DNA of 64,000 bases from the NCBI RefSeq assembly GCF_032271945.1, contig NZ_CP130319.1:4607001-4671000 (forward strand), given 5' to 3'. The translations under genes and the position numbers were made by a program. The notes below the pieces were generated by a model. That model was not told the DNA's origin. It ran no database searches and was given only the letters and a program-made list of their open reading frames with translations. Below, piece by piece: positions 1-7,366 of this stretch. Within the stretch, counting starts at the first letter, position 1, and the number at the start of each line of letters is the position of its first letter. The stretch comes from Paenibacillus sp. MBLB1832 (GTDB taxonomy: Bacteria > Bacillota > Bacilli > Paenibacillales > NBRC-103111).

Positions 1-1124
1 ACACGGGTCGAGCCAAGCGCTTCCCGTGTAGCGGAGTGGCATCGCCCCGCAACCAGTACATTTTCCAGCTTCTGCGGAATCATAGTGCGATACGGAATAT
101 CATAAGGAACCGGAACGAAGTTGCGATGCGGATGGACACCGACACTTCCATCAGATGGATGAATGTCTACGAACCAGGAGCCCTTCACAATCGCATCGTC
201 AAAGGTGTGGCATTTAATAATATCGTCAAGCGTAATGGTATAGTCCCCTACGATACGTCTGGTTTCCCGTACGCCGATCTCCGGACCGCTGGAGATGAAG
301 TAGGCGTTCTTAAATTCCGGCAGCTCTTGCTTCCACAGCTCGAACATCCGCCACGCATCCTCCCGCCCTTCGGTCTCACCCATCGACTTCTGCTCCGGAT
401 CCAGGGCAGGCCGGATAATGCGGGTCGCATTAATCGTTATCTCGTCCGGCGCCAAGGAGAAAAACCACGGACCGCCATAGGTGCGCAGTGCATCGCCTGT
501 CAGGTGACGCTTCAGCACTTCACCGCACTTCTCATCCAGATCCTCCGTAACCTGCACATTCCCTATGCGGAAGTGAAGAGTCATCGGCTGTGGAGTACTG
601 CTGATCTCGAATGGAGCTCCCCCCCAAGCCGCAACGTCTGCATCCCCCGTCGTATCAATGACGACCTTCGGTACAATGGCATAGACACCGCCCTTGTTCG
701 CCGTCAGCACCGCCTTGATTCGGGAGCCCTCTGTCACGACATCAATCACCGGACTGTGGTACCACACCTTGACACCATACTGCTTGTACATGCGATCCAC
801 GGTCAGCTTGAACAGCTCAGGGTCTACCGTCTGGTGAATATCCGGCATATGGGTATCTGTTAGTCGCGCATATCCCATGCGAGTGTACAGGTCAAAGGCA
901 ATCCCCTTGCAGATAACCTCCTTCGTCCTCAGGTCGACCAGTCCGTCGAAGAACGGGTTATGCACAGCGGTAATAATCCCTCCGGAATAGCCGTTCTTCT
1001 CAAGCACCAACGTGCTGGCACCGTTCTTCGCCGCTGCTATCGCAGCCCCTACACCTGCGCTACCGCTGCCGCAGACGAGCACATCCACCTCAATCGTAGA
1101 CACCTGCTTGTGGTAAGTAATCAT
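1..1124 (-). CDS. FAD-dependent oxidoreductase, 3' end cut by the window edge
   Basis: The reading frame starts at ATG 1124 and stays open for 374 codons to the window edge, so the C-terminus is missing. A dinucleotide-binding motif GSGSAGVGAA lies at about residues 19-28, followed by a strand ending LVLEKNG that binds the adenosine ribose. A second FAD contact, VLVAGRCHS, lies near residue 360. The layout fits the FAD_oxidored (PF12831) family, whose members oxidise diverse small molecules; the substrate cannot be read from sequence. GAGAGAG lies close before the ATG. Its upstream neighbour on the same strand is a decayed sugar-binding protein gene, separated by a hairpin, so it may once have belonged to a sugar or sugar-acid locus. 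Confidence 0.85.
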   Translation of the reverse strand, partial: MITYHKQVSTIEVDVLVCGSGSAGVGAAIAAAKNGASTLVLEKNGYSGGIITAVHNPFFDGLVDLRTKEVICKGIAFDLYTRMGYARLTDTHMPDIHQTVDPELFKLTVDRMYKQYGVKVWYHSPVIDVVTEGSRIKAVLTANKGGVYAIVPKVVIDTTGDADVAAWGGAPFEISSTPQPMTLHFRIGNVQVTEDLDEKCGEVLKRHLTGDALRTYGGPWFFSLAPDEITINATRIIRPALDPEQKSMGETEGREDAWRMFELWKQELPEFKNAYFISSGPEIGVRETRRIVGDYTITLDDIIKCHTFDDAIVKGSWFVDIHPSDGSVGVHPHRNFVPVPYDIPYRTMIPQKLENVLVAGRCHSATREALGSTR

Positions 1125-1159
1125 GCCTCTCTCTCCTATCCTTTAATAACTATATATGA

Positions 1160-1192
1160 AAAGAGAGCCGGCAGCGATAAACTACCGGCTCC
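1160..1192 (-). terminator. Rho-independent terminator after the decayed binding-protein gene
   Basis: Arms at 1165-1174 and 1182-1191 pair with one mismatch around a 7-base loop. On the minus strand the stem is followed by CTTTTCAT. It lies between the stop of the binding-protein remnant (1212) and the FAD oxidoreductase start (1124), so the oxidoreductase may need its own promoter or read-through. Confidence 0.6.
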
Positions 1193-1211
1193 CGTTCCAA
1201 GCCTCCGCCTG

Positions 1212-1740
1212 TTACTTGGTTGCTGCTGCGTTAAATTTTTTAATGACCTCGTTCGTTTTGGCTTCGGCTTCCTTCAATGCTTCTTCAGGCGTCTGCTTCT
1301 TATACGCCGCTTTATCGACCATGTCCTTAATAATATTAGCGAATTCCGCTGCGGAAGCAGCAGGCGGAAGCAGCAGGCGGAAGAGCGACTCCGGATGCCA
1401 TGAATTCGAGAATCTGATCGACATACTTATTGCCTTGACGATTTTTCTCCAGCTCTGCACCTTGGTTGTACTTTTTCACTGTGGACAGTCTGGTTTGAGC
1501 CGCTATGAACTGCTTCATGCCGTCGCCATACGTTAAGTATTGCATCAGCTTGAAAGCCGCCTCCTGATGCTTGGTCGACTTAGGAATCACATTCAGCCAG
1601 CAGCCCCGAACGATATTCACTGGCTTAGAACCGCTTGGACCGACAGGGTAGTTCGCAATCGTATAATCGATATTCGGAGCAAGCGTCTTCATTTGGTTAA
1701 TAATGAACTGCCCGAATCCATACTTAGCCTTTGATTGCAT
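1212..1740 (-). pseudogene. Extracellular sugar-binding protein remnant, truncated and frameshifted
   Basis: Two overlapping frames together encode the C-terminal part (about 170 residues) of an ABC-transporter solute-binding protein. The first frame reads NYPVGPSGSKPVNIVRGCW and KHQEAAFKLMQYLT; the second reads AEFANIIKDMVDKA and ends EVIKKFNAAATK, as typical family members do. The frames are broken by a 13-bp tandem duplication (AAGCAGCAGGCGG twice, about 1357-1382). Removing one copy restores one continuous frame from ASGVALPPAAS into AAEFANII. The N-terminal two thirds, including any lipoprotein signal, is absent upstream, where only non-coding AT-rich sequence is seen. The family normally has about 420-450 residues, so this is a dead gene rather than a short functional one. 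Confidence 0.8.
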
Positions 1741-2098
1741 GTTTTAGTGATTTGCTCACAGCAACCACCTTTTTTTCTTTGATGATGAACTTATATTACC
1801 ATACTATACGACTTTATTCTATATTTATTTTTATATTAATGTAAATAAATTACCCTAATGTGGTAGTAAACGCATTTATTTTAAGTCGCTTTGACCCCAT
1901 AATTAATATCGCCGATAGTTATGCAAACTGTGCGTCGCAAGGCTTTTGAAACAGCCTCCTGAAGTATCGGTCATCGTGAGAGTAAGAATGTGGACTTCAT
2001 ATCGAAAGGAATAAATACGACGTTTTCTTACACACAACTAACTAGATCTATCTTCATCTAGAGCACATAGCATGTTTAACGCCCCCTTAGCGAAGAAA
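1741..2098. other. Non-coding stretch, nothing recognised
   Basis: These 358 bases separate the 5' break of the binding-protein remnant from the terminator shared with the IclR gene. They are AT-rich with stops in all frames. I see no ribosome binding site, structured RNA or mobile-element end, and presume this is scar tissue from loss of the upstream half of the transporter gene. Confidence 0.4.
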
Positions 2099-2130
2099 AG
2101 GGACTCTCCAATAGGAAGTCCCTCTTCTTT
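2095..2130. terminator. Bidirectional hairpin terminator at the end of the IclR gene
   Basis: Perfect 7-bp arms AGGGACT/AGTCCCT at 2099-2105 and 2117-2123 are followed by CTTCTTTTT on the plus strand and by TTTTCTTCG on the minus strand. It directly follows the IclR stop at 2131. Confidence 0.7.
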
Positions 2131-2892
2131 TTATACTGGTCTATTCATCATCAAATGCCGCCTTGAATCCTCAGCGATTCCCTTTATCAATGAAATGAGT
2201 CGCTGCTTTTTTTCTGTCATTCGCACGGAGGGCAAGCCGATGGCGAATACTCCTAGTAGTCTACCGTCTTCTTGCAACAAAGGTGCGGCAATTCCACTTG
2301 CTCCGAGCTCCGTTTCATCCTCATTTAGTGCATAGCCTAATTCCTTCACTCGTACAATCTCGTGACGGAGACTCTCAGGGTCAACTATGGTATTCGGCCC
2401 CAACCGGTCTAGCGAATGCGTTCTAATGTACTTCTCTCTGCGGCTTTCTGTCATATAGGCAAGAAATACTTTCCCTTGCGACGAGGTGTGCAACTTATCG
2501 AGCGTATCGGCTCCCAATGTTACGCTAAGTGCATAAGAGCTCGGTATATAAATCTCTGGGGAAATCACATCTTTTCTAAACGTACTAAAATAAGTTGATT
2601 CTTTCTCAGACTGATTATAGAGCTGCAGAACGAAAGGGCGTACGAGCTCGGTAATTTGAAGATGAGAAGGGACATTAGCCGCCAGCTCCACAAGTTGATT
2701 TCCTAACGTAAAGCCGCCCCTGGCGCTTACATGTTCGACATATCCGCGATTTACCATCGTTCGAACCAAGTTATGCACCGTACTGACAGACAGTCCCATC
2801 TCTTCAGCAATATTCTTTAAAGGAACAGGTGAACTCTGATTGGCTATCAACTCAAGAATATCAAAAGCCCGATCAAGGGATTGTATGGACAT
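2131..2892 (-). CDS. IclR-family transcriptional regulator
   Basis: Residues 1-60 form the IclR winged helix-turn-helix (LKNIAEEMGLSVSTVHNLVRT). Residues 75-250 form the effector-binding domain, with the conserved LHTSSQGKVFLA and EDETELGASGIAAPL blocks. IclR proteins are dimeric DNA-binding regulators that usually control adjacent catabolic genes for aromatic or sugar acids. I chose ATG 2892 because AAAGGTGG sits 8 bases before it; an in-frame GTG 12 bases upstream overlaps that ribosome binding site. The gene has its own terminator. Its likely target, the solute-binding gene to its left, is now broken, so it may be an orphan of a decayed catabolic locus. Confidence 0.9.
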   Translation of the reverse strand: MSIQSLDRAFDILELIANQSSPVPLKNIAEEMGLSVSTVHNLVRTMVNRGYVEHVSARGGFTLGNQLVELAANVPSHLQITELVRPFVLQLYNQSEKESTYFSTFRKDVISPEIYIPSSYALSVTLGADTLDKLHTSSQGKVFLAYMTESRREKYIRTHSLDRLGPNTIVDPESLRHEIVRVKELGYALNEDETELGASGIAAPLLQEDGRLLGVFAIGLPSVRMTEKKQRLISLIKGIAEDSRRHLMMNRPV

Positions 2893-3291
2893 CGCGAATT
2901 CCACCTTTATAAGAATTGAATATCACCATCATAAACTATTTCGCGGAAAATCACAATGCTATTTCATCATTATGGGAATAGACTCATGCGCTATGCGCTT
3001 AGCCAAAGCGACGCCACTTCGCTCGACATTGTGTTTCGCCGTCTCCTCGTACTGGCTTGATGTCTTTTCGGAGCCCAGTTACATAAATTAGTTTTTAGTT
3101 AAGATAGTGATGTAGCTTCTAAGATTGTTCGTAAAGAAAAAACTACATTGAAGAAAGAGCGAGGCTGCTTGAAGCGTAACGCCTAACTGCTAATGCTAAC
3201 AAATCTGGATCGCTGCTCTTTTGAAATACTCCAATAACAAAGTAAGACAACCAATCATTTGGGATCGGTTGCCTTTTGATTTCGATTGCTA
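2893..3291. other. Intergenic stretch with hairpins but no convincing gene
   Basis: About 400 bases between the IclR start and the TniQ-like remnant. An imperfect hairpin at 3249-3272 (CAACCAATC/GATCGGTTG) is followed by CCTTTTGATTT on the plus strand and could be a terminator. Distant complementary arms AAGAGCG near 3155 and CGCTGCTCTT near 3214 are also present. The short open frames have no ribosome binding site. Confidence 0.35.
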
Positions 3292-3946
3292 TCAGCTTTT
3301 TTGAAAAGAAACTTCTGAATCTATGTAGCCGGATCTCTTAACACATCCAATCCAGGTATCAAGATCAATCCAATATTTTTTCTCTTTCGACTCTGCTCCA
3401 TATTTTACTAGTGCATGCTTTATCGTATTCGTAAGGTCTTGCATCCCTATCTCCATTTTTCCACCTAAACCATTTTCTTGCCTAACCGTAGCAAATGCTT
3501 CGTATAAAGTTGATGCACATTTTTCAAGTCTTTCACATTGAAACTGACTTTTATAGCTAAAAATATATAAAATAACATTATTACACGAAGGACATCTGTT
3601 AATTAATTTTTTCAAATGAAAAGGACATACCTCTGCAAATTCAAGTTGACGCAAAATGCTATGATAGTGCATTTATAAACAATCAGCACAATACGATAAA
3701 TAATGTTTATAGATGTATAAATTTCCTCCAGAAAATAGATTACAAATTTCCCTTACAAGTGTTTTATAGATAGATATTCAAATCAATATCGGTATACTCC
3801 ATAAATAGATTAAAATCAAAACCAGCCATAGTATATAAATTTCTTAGTTTTAATGACCGCATAACTGATTTGTGGTTTTTTACAAAACTAGTTCCAAAAA
3901 AATCAATTACATCCTTACTTTTAATTACGTTTGCTATAAAGCGGGA
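3292..3946 (-). pseudogene. Decayed TniQ/TnsD-like transposition protein gene
   Basis: A 126-codon frame (3292-3672) carries a zinc-knuckle pattern CPFHLKKLINRCPSC preceded by an aromatic/Leu strand ILRQLEFAEV. This is the spacing seen in TniQ/TnsD family proteins (CPxHxxxLxxxCPxC). Upstream, in another frame (3764-3946), a 60-codon open stretch reads VIKSKDVIDFFGTSFV and MAGFDFNLF. It resembles the N-terminal TniQ region, where a short helix precedes an (L/F)FG(T/S) motif. The roughly 90 bases between the pieces carry stops in all frames, and no initiator fits the N-terminal piece. No transposase gene is near. I read this as the eroded remainder of a Tn7-like or Tn5053-like element; the 126-codon frame alone could also be annotated as hypothetical. 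Confidence 0.5.
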
Positions 3947-3965
3947 TTATTCTGTCGTCGTACTA

Positions 3966-4018
3966 AATAAGAAAAAACTGACTTACATATAGCGATCTGC
4001 TATACGAAGACAGTTTGA
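3966..4018 (-). terminator. Rho-independent terminator of the Gly/His-rich protein gene
   Basis: Nested arms AAACTG/CAGTTT (3975-3980 and 4011-4016) enclose a second stem TATAGC/GCTATA. The minus strand then reads TTTTTTCTTATTT. It lies 15 bases past the stop of the 108-codon gene. Confidence 0.7.
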
Positions 4019-4030
4019 TTGGAGAAAAAG

Positions 4031-4357
4031 CTATATTACTGGGTAAGGCGGGTATGGATAGTACGGATAAGGGTACGGATATGGATACGGATACGGGTAA
4101 TAGACTGGCTGTTGTGCCGCGCTATAAAGTAAAGGCGCTACCACCCATGGCAGCAAATTGTTGAATCCACCATGACCATGGTGAGGAAAGAAACCTGGAC
4201 CATGGCCAATGCCACCAGGGAAGTGCCCTGGGCCGCCGTGTCCGTGGCCAATTCCTCCTGGGCCATGGCCGATTCCACCATGACCATGCCCTATCCCTCC
4301 CATATGCCCGCCCACTGGCGGACGCAATTCGAGATCATCTTGCTTCGGCATACGCAA
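4031..4357 (-). CDS. Small Gly/His-rich protein with Tyr-Pro tail repeats
   Basis: The 108-residue product has three parts: a charged N-terminus (MRMPKQDDLELRPP), a central block of about seven GGIGHG(H/P)-type repeats, and a short hydrophobic bridge (NNLLPWVVAPLLY) leading into a YPYPYPY repeat. It has no signal peptide. Gly/His/Tyr-rich low-complexity proteins of this size occur as spore-coat or surface proteins in Bacillales, but no family was recognised and the coat role is inference. The His-rich repeats could bind divalent metal. It has its own terminator. The repeats make an alternative, non-coding explanation unlikely because the opposite frames lack such regularity. Confidence 0.65.
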   Translation of the reverse strand: MRMPKQDDLELRPPVGGHMGGIGHGHGGIGHGPGGIGHGHGGPGHFPGGIGHGPGFFPHHGHGGFNNLLPWVVAPLLYSAAQQPVYYPYPYPYPYPYPYYPYPPYPVI

Positions 4358-4425
4358 TCACTCACATTCTTGTATAGTTGAATTATCTTCTATACATTAT
4401 GTGTGCTGGTGCCTAGTCGGTGAAT

Positions 4426-4447
4426 GAACGCCCAAAAAATGGGCGGA
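4426..4447 (-). terminator. Hairpin terminator after the stalk-domain protein gene
   Basis: CGCCCA (4429-4434) pairs with TGGGCG (4440-4445), starting two bases beyond the stop codon at 4448. The minus strand continues TTCATTC, so the U-tract is weak. Confidence 0.5.
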
Positions 4448-5434
4448 TTAATGGCCTAGCAACGCACTCTGAGCGTCCGCCTTCATTTGATTATATTGAG
4501 CTGTATACGTTGCAATAATCGAAGTGTCATACCCGTTTGCGGTAAGCTTCGTACGGGTTTCGCTCATGATTTGAGCAAATTGGCTGTCTATTTGTGCAAC
4601 TTTGGCTAACCCCTGCGTAATTAAACTCGTATTATGCGTAGCTTTATATTCATTATATAGCGCACTCAGTGAGCTAGTAGCATCCGCTTGAAGACTCGAG
4701 AGCTTTGCTTCAGCTTCTGCCGTTATGGACTCATACGAAGGTTTCACCACAGCACCTCCGCTTGGTCCGCCACCGCCTCCTCCGACAATGCCACCGCCCG
4801 TGACAGGCGCTGTCGTGCCAGGTTTCGTTGTTTCCGACGGCTTCTTGTCCGTCTCTTTCTTCTCATCTAACGTATTCGCAGAGACCGTGTACGTCTCAGG
4901 ATTCCATTCAATCGTTTTGCCAACCGACTCCGAGAAGAAACGGATCGGCACATACAGACTGCCATCTACAATGTAGCCGGGCAGATCGTCCGAAGGACTT
5001 TTGCTCACACCATCAAAAACATAGGATACCTTCTCTTTATACACATGCAAGTGGCTCGGCGTTAACTTCGATTTGTCGAAAGGCTTGTCGCTTTTATCAT
5101 GAACCTGCGTGTTCATCTTGTATTCATTGATATTAATCGTATCTGACGCGTTCGGTTTCCCAATGGACACCGTATACGTCGCGGAATCCCAGCTCACCGA
5201 CTTATCCAGCGAGTACGAGATGAAACGAATCGGCACATACGTCGTCCCTTCATAAATAAACCCCTGCTGCCCCTCCGGCGGTGCATATTCCTTGCCATCA
5301 AACGTGAAATGCATCGGAATCTGATAAACATCCATCGGTATTGGCGCCTGCGCTGCAGATGCTTGAGCACTGAGTCCCAATAAAAATGCTAAAGATAAAC
5401 CAGCTATTGCTTTCAATCCATCACTAACCTTCAC
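4448..5434 (-). CDS. Secreted stalk-domain (copper amine oxidase N-like) protein with helical tail
   Basis: The GTG start at 5434 has AGAGGTG 8 bases upstream. Residues 1-27 form a signal peptide (LSLAFLLGLSAQASA). Two copies of the copper amine oxidase N-terminal-like stalk domain (PF07833) follow. The first spans about 33-92 with GTTYVPIRFISYSLDKSVSWD; the second spans about 130-185 with GSLYVPIRFFSESVGKTIEW. Such domains are common in secreted Paenibacillus proteins and are thought to mediate cell-surface attachment. A Lys/Thr/Pro linker and a Gly-rich run (about 205-228) lead into a roughly 95-residue helical tail. The tail resembles that of the protein encoded at 7367-8368. No catalytic domain is present, so it is probably structural or adhesive. 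Confidence 0.8.
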   Translation of the reverse strand: MKVSDGLKAIAGLSLAFLLGLSAQASAAQAPIPMDVYQIPMHFTFDGKEYAPPEGQQGFIYEGTTYVPIRFISYSLDKSVSWDSATYTVSIGKPNASDTININEYKMNTQVHDKSDKPFDKSKLTPSHLHVYKEKVSYVFDGVSKSPSDDLPGYIVDGSLYVPIRFFSESVGKTIEWNPETYTVSANTLDEKKETDKKPSETTKPGTTAPVTGGGIVGGGGGGPSGGAVVKPSYESITAEAEAKLSSLQADATSSLSALYNEYKATHNTSLITQGLAKVAQIDSQFAQIMSETRTKLTANGYDTSIIATYTAQYNQMKADAQSALLGH

Positions 5435-5698
5435 TTACCAAACACCTCTTCTATTTATTTTAATAGGAAGCCGCGAAACTACATGCCTCCAGTCACACAT
5501 TGGATACAACCAATTATAATCCCTTCTAGTCCATAAGTCACATAGTATAGGGGAAATAACGTAAAAACACCTCATTTGGACGGATAATTTAGCAAAAATT
5601 AATGTTTTTGTAATATAAAACCGACAAAGTTCGACAAACTATCAACCCTAAATAAGGTATAGTTGTGTAAGTTGTATATTACTTAGGGGGCCTGTTAG
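5435..5698. promoter_or_regulatory. Divergent intergenic region between the stalk-domain gene and the 43-codon gene
   Basis: The 264 bases must hold both promoters. On the plus strand TATAGT (5658-5663) is a reasonable -10, but no well-spaced -35 is evident (TCGACA at 5631 is 21 bases away). Nothing structured was seen. Confidence 0.3.
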
Positions 5699-5830
5699 AT
5701 GCCTAGTTACTATTTCACTGATATTTGGACACCTTTGCAATTAATTGGAATTAAGCTATTTAGAGACGATGAGGGGAACATATGGATTAAATGTTGGGGC
5801 TTCAAACGAAGAAAAATTACCTTCACTTAA
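5699..5830 (+). CDS. 43-residue orphan small protein
   Basis: ATG 5699 is preceded by TAGGGGG with 8 bases of spacing. The 43 codons encode a small aromatic and basic protein (MPSYYFTDIWTPLQLIGIKL, then WGFKRRKITFT) with no membrane segment or signal peptide. A Rho-independent terminator follows 22 bases after the stop. Together these mark it as a real, separately transcribed gene although it is too short for routine prediction. I do not recognise a family. The N-terminal half looks like a short amphipathic segment, and the C-terminus is strongly basic. Confidence 0.5.
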   Translation: MPSYYFTDIWTPLQLIGIKLFRDDEGNIWIKCWGFKRRKITFT

Positions 5831-5852
5831 AATTGCATGTTACTCATATAGA

Positions 5853-5890
5853 GGGACTAAAGACAGGGTCTATAGTCCCATTTTAATTTT
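5853..5890 (+). terminator. Terminator of the 43-codon gene
   Basis: Perfect arms GGGACTA (5853-5859) and TAGTCCC (5873-5879) are followed by ATTTTAATTTT on the plus strand. It also lies at the 3' end of the convergent kinase gene. Confidence 0.7.
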
Positions 5891-6884
5891 ATACAACCGC
5901 ACAATAACGCAAACAATCCTCGATTGTATGTAAAGTCTCCTGCTGGGCGCGTAGCAGCTTGCTTGTATCCCATTGCCCACTATGTAGATCTTTCTCGATC
6001 AAAGTCAGCATCCATAACGAGTGAACCAACGCATAACGATGATAGTCCAACATAAACGTTTGCGTATCCGCCTCCCAATTAAGCGACATCCGCTGATTCA
6101 CATAAGCCTGCAAAGCAGCAAGGCGAGTGGCGGAACTAACCTTTTTCGGAAAGTCAGGATGACTCATATCTAGCAACCCATATAAATCCCAAAACACCGC
6201 ATTCTCATGCATAAACTCCCAATCCAGCACGATGAACTCATCTCCACGCCGAGCAACATTGCCTTGATGATAGTCCCCGTGGGAAATCACCATCTCCGTT
6301 TCAAAACTATCCTTCATCCAAGTCAACAAATGACCAATGGTCTCTTGCTTTCGTTCATCTACCCCTAACGCCTGCAAACGCTGGCTCTCGTTCAATCCGT
6401 TCCTAACCTCTTGAATTAGCGATTTCAGATGAGGTTTATCCCCATTGAAGTCTGGAGGAATTGTATCCAGTGGAAGCTTATGCCACAGCGGAATACTTGC
6501 AGCCGCCTGAAGGTAATCCCCTTCCTTCAATTGATGTATCATTTCACCCATATCCTCATAAATCGCCCAATAACGTAATGGTTCATGATGGTCTGCCGCG
6601 GCGTACAATTTTGGAAAACGTACAGCCACAGAGACTAATACATGGTCATAGAGCCAACGTTCACGTCCACAAGTCGTCTCATTCGTTAGAGGTTTAAAAA
6701 TAAAAGATTCCCTACGACCATCGACCTCTATCCAAAATCGCTCTATAACCCTGCCATTCCTGCCTGTATACAAGGCCTGACGCCCCAAAACCCTTGCAGC
6801 ATCTAATTCACCGCTAGGAGTGACAACCTGAGATAGCACCTGTTCTAATTCCATACGCAATGTGTACCAGCTCCCCGTAACCAA
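5889..6884 (-). CDS. Aminoglycoside phosphotransferase-fold kinase (APH family)
   Basis: The catalytic loop HGDYHQGNV (about residues 201-209) and the metal-binding LDWE (about 218-221) are the hallmarks of the APH/choline kinase fold (PF01636), which transfers phosphate from ATP to small-molecule hydroxyls or spore polysaccharide precursors. The N-terminal lobe contains the FIFKPL strand with its ATP-contacting lysine. At about 331 residues the length is typical. The start is uncertain: TTG 6884 gives the longest frame, while ATG 6854 would remove ten residues without touching a motif. No resistance or coat genes adjoin it, so the substrate is unknown. It converges with the 43-codon gene. 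Confidence 0.75.
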   Translation of the reverse strand: MVTGSWYTLRMELEQVLSQVVTPSGELDAARVLGRQALYTGRNGRVIERFWIEVDGRRESFIFKPLTNETTCGRERWLYDHVLVSVAVRFPKLYAAADHHEPLRYWAIYEDMGEMIHQLKEGDYLQAAASIPLWHKLPLDTIPPDFNGDKPHLKSLIQEVRNGLNESQRLQALGVDERKQETIGHLLTWMKDSFETEMVISHGDYHQGNVARRGDEFIVLDWEFMHENAVFWDLYGLLDMSHPDFPKKVSSATRLAALQAYVNQRMSLNWEADTQTFMLDYHRYALVHSLWMLTLIEKDLHSGQWDTSKLLRAQQETLHTIEDCLRYCAVV

Positions 6885-6937
6885 GCTATCTTTCTTCCCA
6901 TGTATTCGATATGCTTGATTGCTTACCTTTATTCAAA

Positions 6938-6966
6938 TGAAAAAAAGCACCTCACTGAGGCGCTCT
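6938..6966 (-). terminator. Terminator of the riboswitch-controlled small membrane ORF
   Basis: The hairpin AGCaCCTCA/TGAGGcGCT (6946-6964) has one mismatch and is followed on the minus strand by a run of seven T. It lies 12 bases past the stop of the 38-codon ORF and closes a very short transcription unit starting at the riboswitch. Confidence 0.75.
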
Positions 6967-6976
6967 TCGTTTCATG

Positions 6977-7093
6977 CTATGTATACAACTCATCAGGTGC
7001 GAGCCTCTCATCCGCTCTCTTGGCGGCCGCGAACACGCTTAAATAAAATAAACAACCGATTAGCCAAATGATCCCAATCGTAATCAACCACAT
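6977..7093 (-). CDS. 38-residue membrane peptide downstream of the c-di-GMP riboswitch
   Basis: The ORF begins MWLITIGIIWLIGCLFYL, a single hydrophobic helix, and ends with a charged cytosolic-type tail (AAAKRADERLAPDELYT). An AGGAGG ribosome binding site lies at 7106-7111, 13 bases before the ATG. That is long, so an in-frame ATT at 7097-7099 (7-base spacing) could be the true start. A competing ATG at 7101-7103 in another frame lies too close to the site and encodes an unconvincing hydrophilic peptide. A terminator follows at once. It is the only ORF between the riboswitch and the terminator, so it is the presumed regulated product. No family was recognised. Confidence 0.55.
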   Translation of the reverse strand: MWLITIGIIWLIGCLFYLSVFAAAKRADERLAPDELYT

Positions 7094-7142
7094 TTGAATA
7101 CATCTACCTCCTATTGAATGTCCACGTAAATCTCTCGGAGGC

Positions 7143-7232
7143 CCGTGTGCGGCGGCTGGCTAACTTATTAGACATCGCTAACTTAGTCCCTCTAGCTTTG
7201 CGTCACTGATTTTCATCAGTTTTGCCTTTGTC
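7143..7232 (-). ncRNA. Cyclic-di-GMP-I (GEMM) riboswitch
   Basis: Read on the minus strand the element shows the GEMM-I consensus in order: GGCAAAAC, a hairpin CTGAT-GAAA-ATCAG with the required GNRA tetraloop, the invariant GACGCAAAGC, then GGGACTAAG, a second helix, and AGCCAGCCGCC closing on the first GGC. The aptamer core spans 7151-7226. Known GEMM-I elements bind c-di-GMP and control motility, surface or matrix genes. Downstream, CCTCC at 7137-7141 is complementary to the GGAGG ribosome binding site at 7107-7111, and no terminator lies between the aptamer and the ORF. Translational control of the small membrane ORF is therefore the likely output (inference). Confidence 0.88.
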
Positions 7233-7366
7233 CTACGAATAATGCGATTCACTTTATAGGTCTATTCTAGCAAATTGGTTGAAACTTGCATCATGCTTGG
7301 GAATCATTGTTGCAGCCATTCATTAGGCCATAAGCACCGATTTTAATTCTATGAATTCCCTCCCTA

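Noticed and set aside
36-863. Long plus-strand frame in the first kilobase
   Set aside because: It is the antisense shadow of the FAD oxidoreductase, whose motifs are clear on the minus strand, and it has no ribosome binding site.
2905-3100. Short plus-strand frame upstream of the IclR gene
   Set aside because: It has no ribosome binding site, no recognisable domain and unremarkable composition.
4031-4357. Regular repeats taken as a CRISPR array or satellite
   Set aside because: The repeat period is short and codon-based (GGIGHG-type), inside an open frame with a terminator. There are no spacers or cas genes.
5889-6884. Aminoglycoside resistance determinant
   Set aside because: The APH fold is shared by many metabolic kinases. 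No resistance context or diagnostic subfamily motif was seen, so only the fold is reported.
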